Below are positions 42,972-44,295 of a DNA stretch of 44,295 nt, piece after piece; within the stretch, counting starts at the first letter, position 1; every line of letters begins with the position of its first letter. The translations under genes were made by a program, and so were the position numbers. Below the pieces are notes generated by a model that saw only the letters and a program-made list of their open reading frames with translations, made no database searches and was not told the DNA's origin. This DNA comes from Sinorhizobium sp. 8-89 (lineage in GTDB: Bacteria > Pseudomonadota > Alphaproteobacteria > Rhizobiales > Rhizobiaceae): positions 1 to 44,295 of the forward strand of contig NZ_JASKLR010000034.1 of assembly GCF_030124325.1 (NCBI RefSeq). Reading direction: 5' to 3'.

Positions 42972-43086
42972 AAGCTGGCCGCATGGGCCGCGGGAACGCC
43001 GGCGGCCCAGCATGTCTCAGATCCGGCAGGCGGGGAGGGGCGGTCAGCCGGCAATCCGGTCCTATGAGCGACCGCCCGTCGCACGG

Positions 43087-44160
43087 TCAGTTCGGAACGA
43101 CGACGAGTTTGCCGACGAAGTTCTTCGCCATGAAATCTGTCTGCGCTCGATGAAATTCCGACAGAGGATAGGTCCCCCCGACGAGCGGGCGAATCTTCTT
43201 CTCTTCGATATAGCGCACCAGACGCCGGAAATCGGCGCGGCTGCCCTGGCTCGATCCGTGCAGTTCCAATTGCTTCAGATACATCGTCCTGAGATCGAGC
43301 TTAACGACCGGGCCGGCGATGGCGCCCGCGGTGGTATAGCGGCCTTCCGGGCGCAGGATCTTCAGAAGATCGTTGAAGAGCGGGCCGCCGACGAGGTCGG
43401 CGACGACGTCGATCGGCTGGCCGCCGCTTGCTGCGTGCACGGCCTCGGCAAGGTCGCCCTCGCCGCGGGTGACCACGGCTTCGGCGCCGATCTCGCGAAT
43501 CGCGGCTTCCTTGCCGGGGCCGGCGACGGCGATCGGAATGGCGCCGCGGGCGCGGGCGAGCTGGATGATCGCCGAGCCGACGCCTCCGGAAGCGCCGGTC
43601 ACTAGGACCCGCTCGCCGGCCGCGAGCCTCGCTCTTTCGAGCATGCGTTCGCCGGTCAGATAGGCGCAGCAGAAGGTCGCAAGCTCGACGTCGGTCAGGT
43701 CGGTCGCGACCACATGGGCGTTTTCGGCCGGAAGCGCCATATATTCGGCGTAGCCGCCGTCGCGGCCGTGGCCCATGTAATCGATGTCGGCGAGGCTATC
43801 GTCGTCGCGATTGTAGATCGAGAAGTCGACCATGACGCGCTCGCCGATGCGCGCCTCATCGACGCCGTCGCCGACGGCGACGACGTGGCCGACCGTGTCC
43901 GTGCCCTGGATGCGCGGGAACGTCAGCGTGTTGCCGTGGCGCCGCCAGGTCGAGACGGCGGAGGGATCGTCCTCGGTGCCGTAGGCACCTTCGCGCACCC
44001 AGACATCGGTGTTGTTCATGCCGCAGGCGGTGACCTTGATCAGCACCTCGCCCGGGGCCGGTGCCGGGACGGGGACGTCCCGGCTGTAGACGAGCTTGTC
44101 CAAATCGCCATGCCCGGTGAGTTGTACGGCTGCCATGGTCTTCGGAACCGAATGCATCAT
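43087..44160 (-). CDS. Zinc-type alcohol dehydrogenase / quinone oxidoreductase family protein
   Basis: This 357-residue MDR-superfamily enzyme has a GroES-like domain at ~20-150 (PGEVLIKVTACGMNNTDVWV, then FPRIQGTDTVGHVVAVGDGV) and a Rossmann domain with VLVTGASGGVGSAIIQLARA (~178-197) and VVADLVGGPLFNDLLKIL. Motifs GMNNTDVW and GTDTVGHV replace the usual zinc-ligand pattern C-G-x-D and GHE, so catalytic zinc may be lacking. The start at 44160 has GAGGGGAA upstream. It follows an aminotransferase gene by 11 bases, so the two are probably co-transcribed. Confidence 0.88.
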   Translation of the reverse strand: MMHSVPKTMAAVQLTGHGDLDKLVYSRDVPVPAPAPGEVLIKVTACGMNNTDVWVREGAYGTEDDPSAVSTWRRHGNTLTFPRIQGTDTVGHVVAVGDGVDEARIGERVMVDFSIYNRDDDSLADIDYMGHGRDGGYAEYMALPAENAHVVATDLTDVELATFCCAYLTGERMLERARLAAGERVLVTGASGGVGSAIIQLARARGAIPIAVAGPGKEAAIREIGAEAVVTRGEGDLAEAVHAASGGQPIDVVADLVGGPLFNDLLKILRPEGRYTTAGAIAGPVVKLDLRTMYLKQLELHGSSQGSRADFRRLVRYIEEKKIRPLVGGTYPLSEFHRAQTDFMAKNFVGKLVVVPN

Positions 44161-44171
44161 CCGTATTCCCC

Positions 44172-44295
44172 TCAACGGCCGAGCACGGACTGGATGGCGC
44201 CGACTGCCGCCTTGACGACGATATCGGCCTCCTCGCGCGTCAGGCAGAGTGGCGGCGCAAAGCCGAGGATGTCGCCCTGCGGCATCGCGCGGCCG
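44172..44295 (-). CDS. Class III aminotransferase, 3' end only
   Basis: The window ends inside this gene. The last ~40 codons read RAMPQGDILGFAPPLCLTRE and EADIVVKAAVGAIQSVLGR, then TGA. The FAPPLxxT segment followed by a helix is the usual C terminus of omega-amino-acid:pyruvate or similar class III aminotransferases. The 5' part lies beyond 44295. Position ahead of the dehydrogenase suggests a transamination-oxidation pair. Confidence 0.75.
   Translation of the reverse strand, partial: GRAMPQGDILGFAPPLCLTREEADIVVKAAVGAIQSVLGR

Noticed and set aside
1..44295. CRISPR arrays, tRNA or rRNA genes
   Set aside because: I saw no regularly spaced repeats and no cloverleaf or rRNA-like sequence.

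Overview
The window looks like an accessory replicon or genomic island of a Rhizobiaceae bacterium, most likely Sinorhizobium/Ensifer. The grounds are a complete rhizobactin 1021-type siderophore locus, high GC content, a NfeR1/alpha-r14-like small RNA with CCTCCTCCC loops, and remnants of exoD-like and xoxG-like genes. The species is inferred from family knowledge, not from a database search.

Positions 489-17254 hold the iron-acquisition part. The minus-strand operon rhtX-rhbA-rhbB-rhbC-rhbD-rhbE-rhbF (17096 to 7444) encodes a siderophore permease and the enzymes for a citrate-based dihydroxamate. RhbA and RhbB make 1,3-diaminopropane, RhbE N-hydroxylates it, RhbD N-acetylates it, and RhbC and RhbF couple two arms to citrate. 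The AraC-type activator rhrA is convergent with rhbF and divergent from a second operon: rhtA (TonB receptor), a GNAT/IucB-like acyltransferase and a DUF2218/siderophore-interacting flavoreductase, joined by overlapping stop/start codons. Upstream of both rhtX and rhtA lies a nearly identical 40-bp element with two GCGAAC repeats 21 bp apart, at the same distance from a conserved promoter block. This is a strong candidate for the RhrA operator.

Positions 17.3-25 kb are a mosaic of decayed and intact genes: an exoD-like remnant, a PHB-depolymerase-type esterase, the small RNA, a broken dinB, a frameshifted xoxG-like cytochrome c, a Crp/Fnr regulator, a small exported protein and a broken flavin-nucleotide-binding gene. 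Two direct copies of a ~170-bp repeat (21430 and 24269) lie exactly where dinB and the flavin-binding gene are cut off.

Positions 25-31 kb carry a Tat-exported metallo-beta-lactamase-fold hydrolase with a divergent LysR regulator, a molybdopterin sulfite-oxidase-family enzyme, a seven-helix membrane protein fused to an AraC DNA-binding domain, and an exported alpha/beta hydrolase. A 40-bp near-perfect palindrome sits before the hydrolase gene.

Positions 31.4-39.6 kb hold a complete peptide/opine-type ABC importer (binding protein, two permeases, two ATPases) divergent from a GntR/FCD regulator, followed by a DHDPS/KDG-aldolase-family enzyme and a galactonate-dehydratase-like enolase-superfamily enzyme. 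This looks like a self-contained uptake and catabolic module for an acidic sugar-like or opine-like compound. Positions 39.7-44.3 kb contain a cold-shock protein, a 2'-5' RNA ligase-family gene with a late stop, the wreckage of a second peptide-type ABC transporter, a dehydrogenase fragment, an intact zinc-type dehydrogenase and the 3' end of a class III aminotransferase running off the window.
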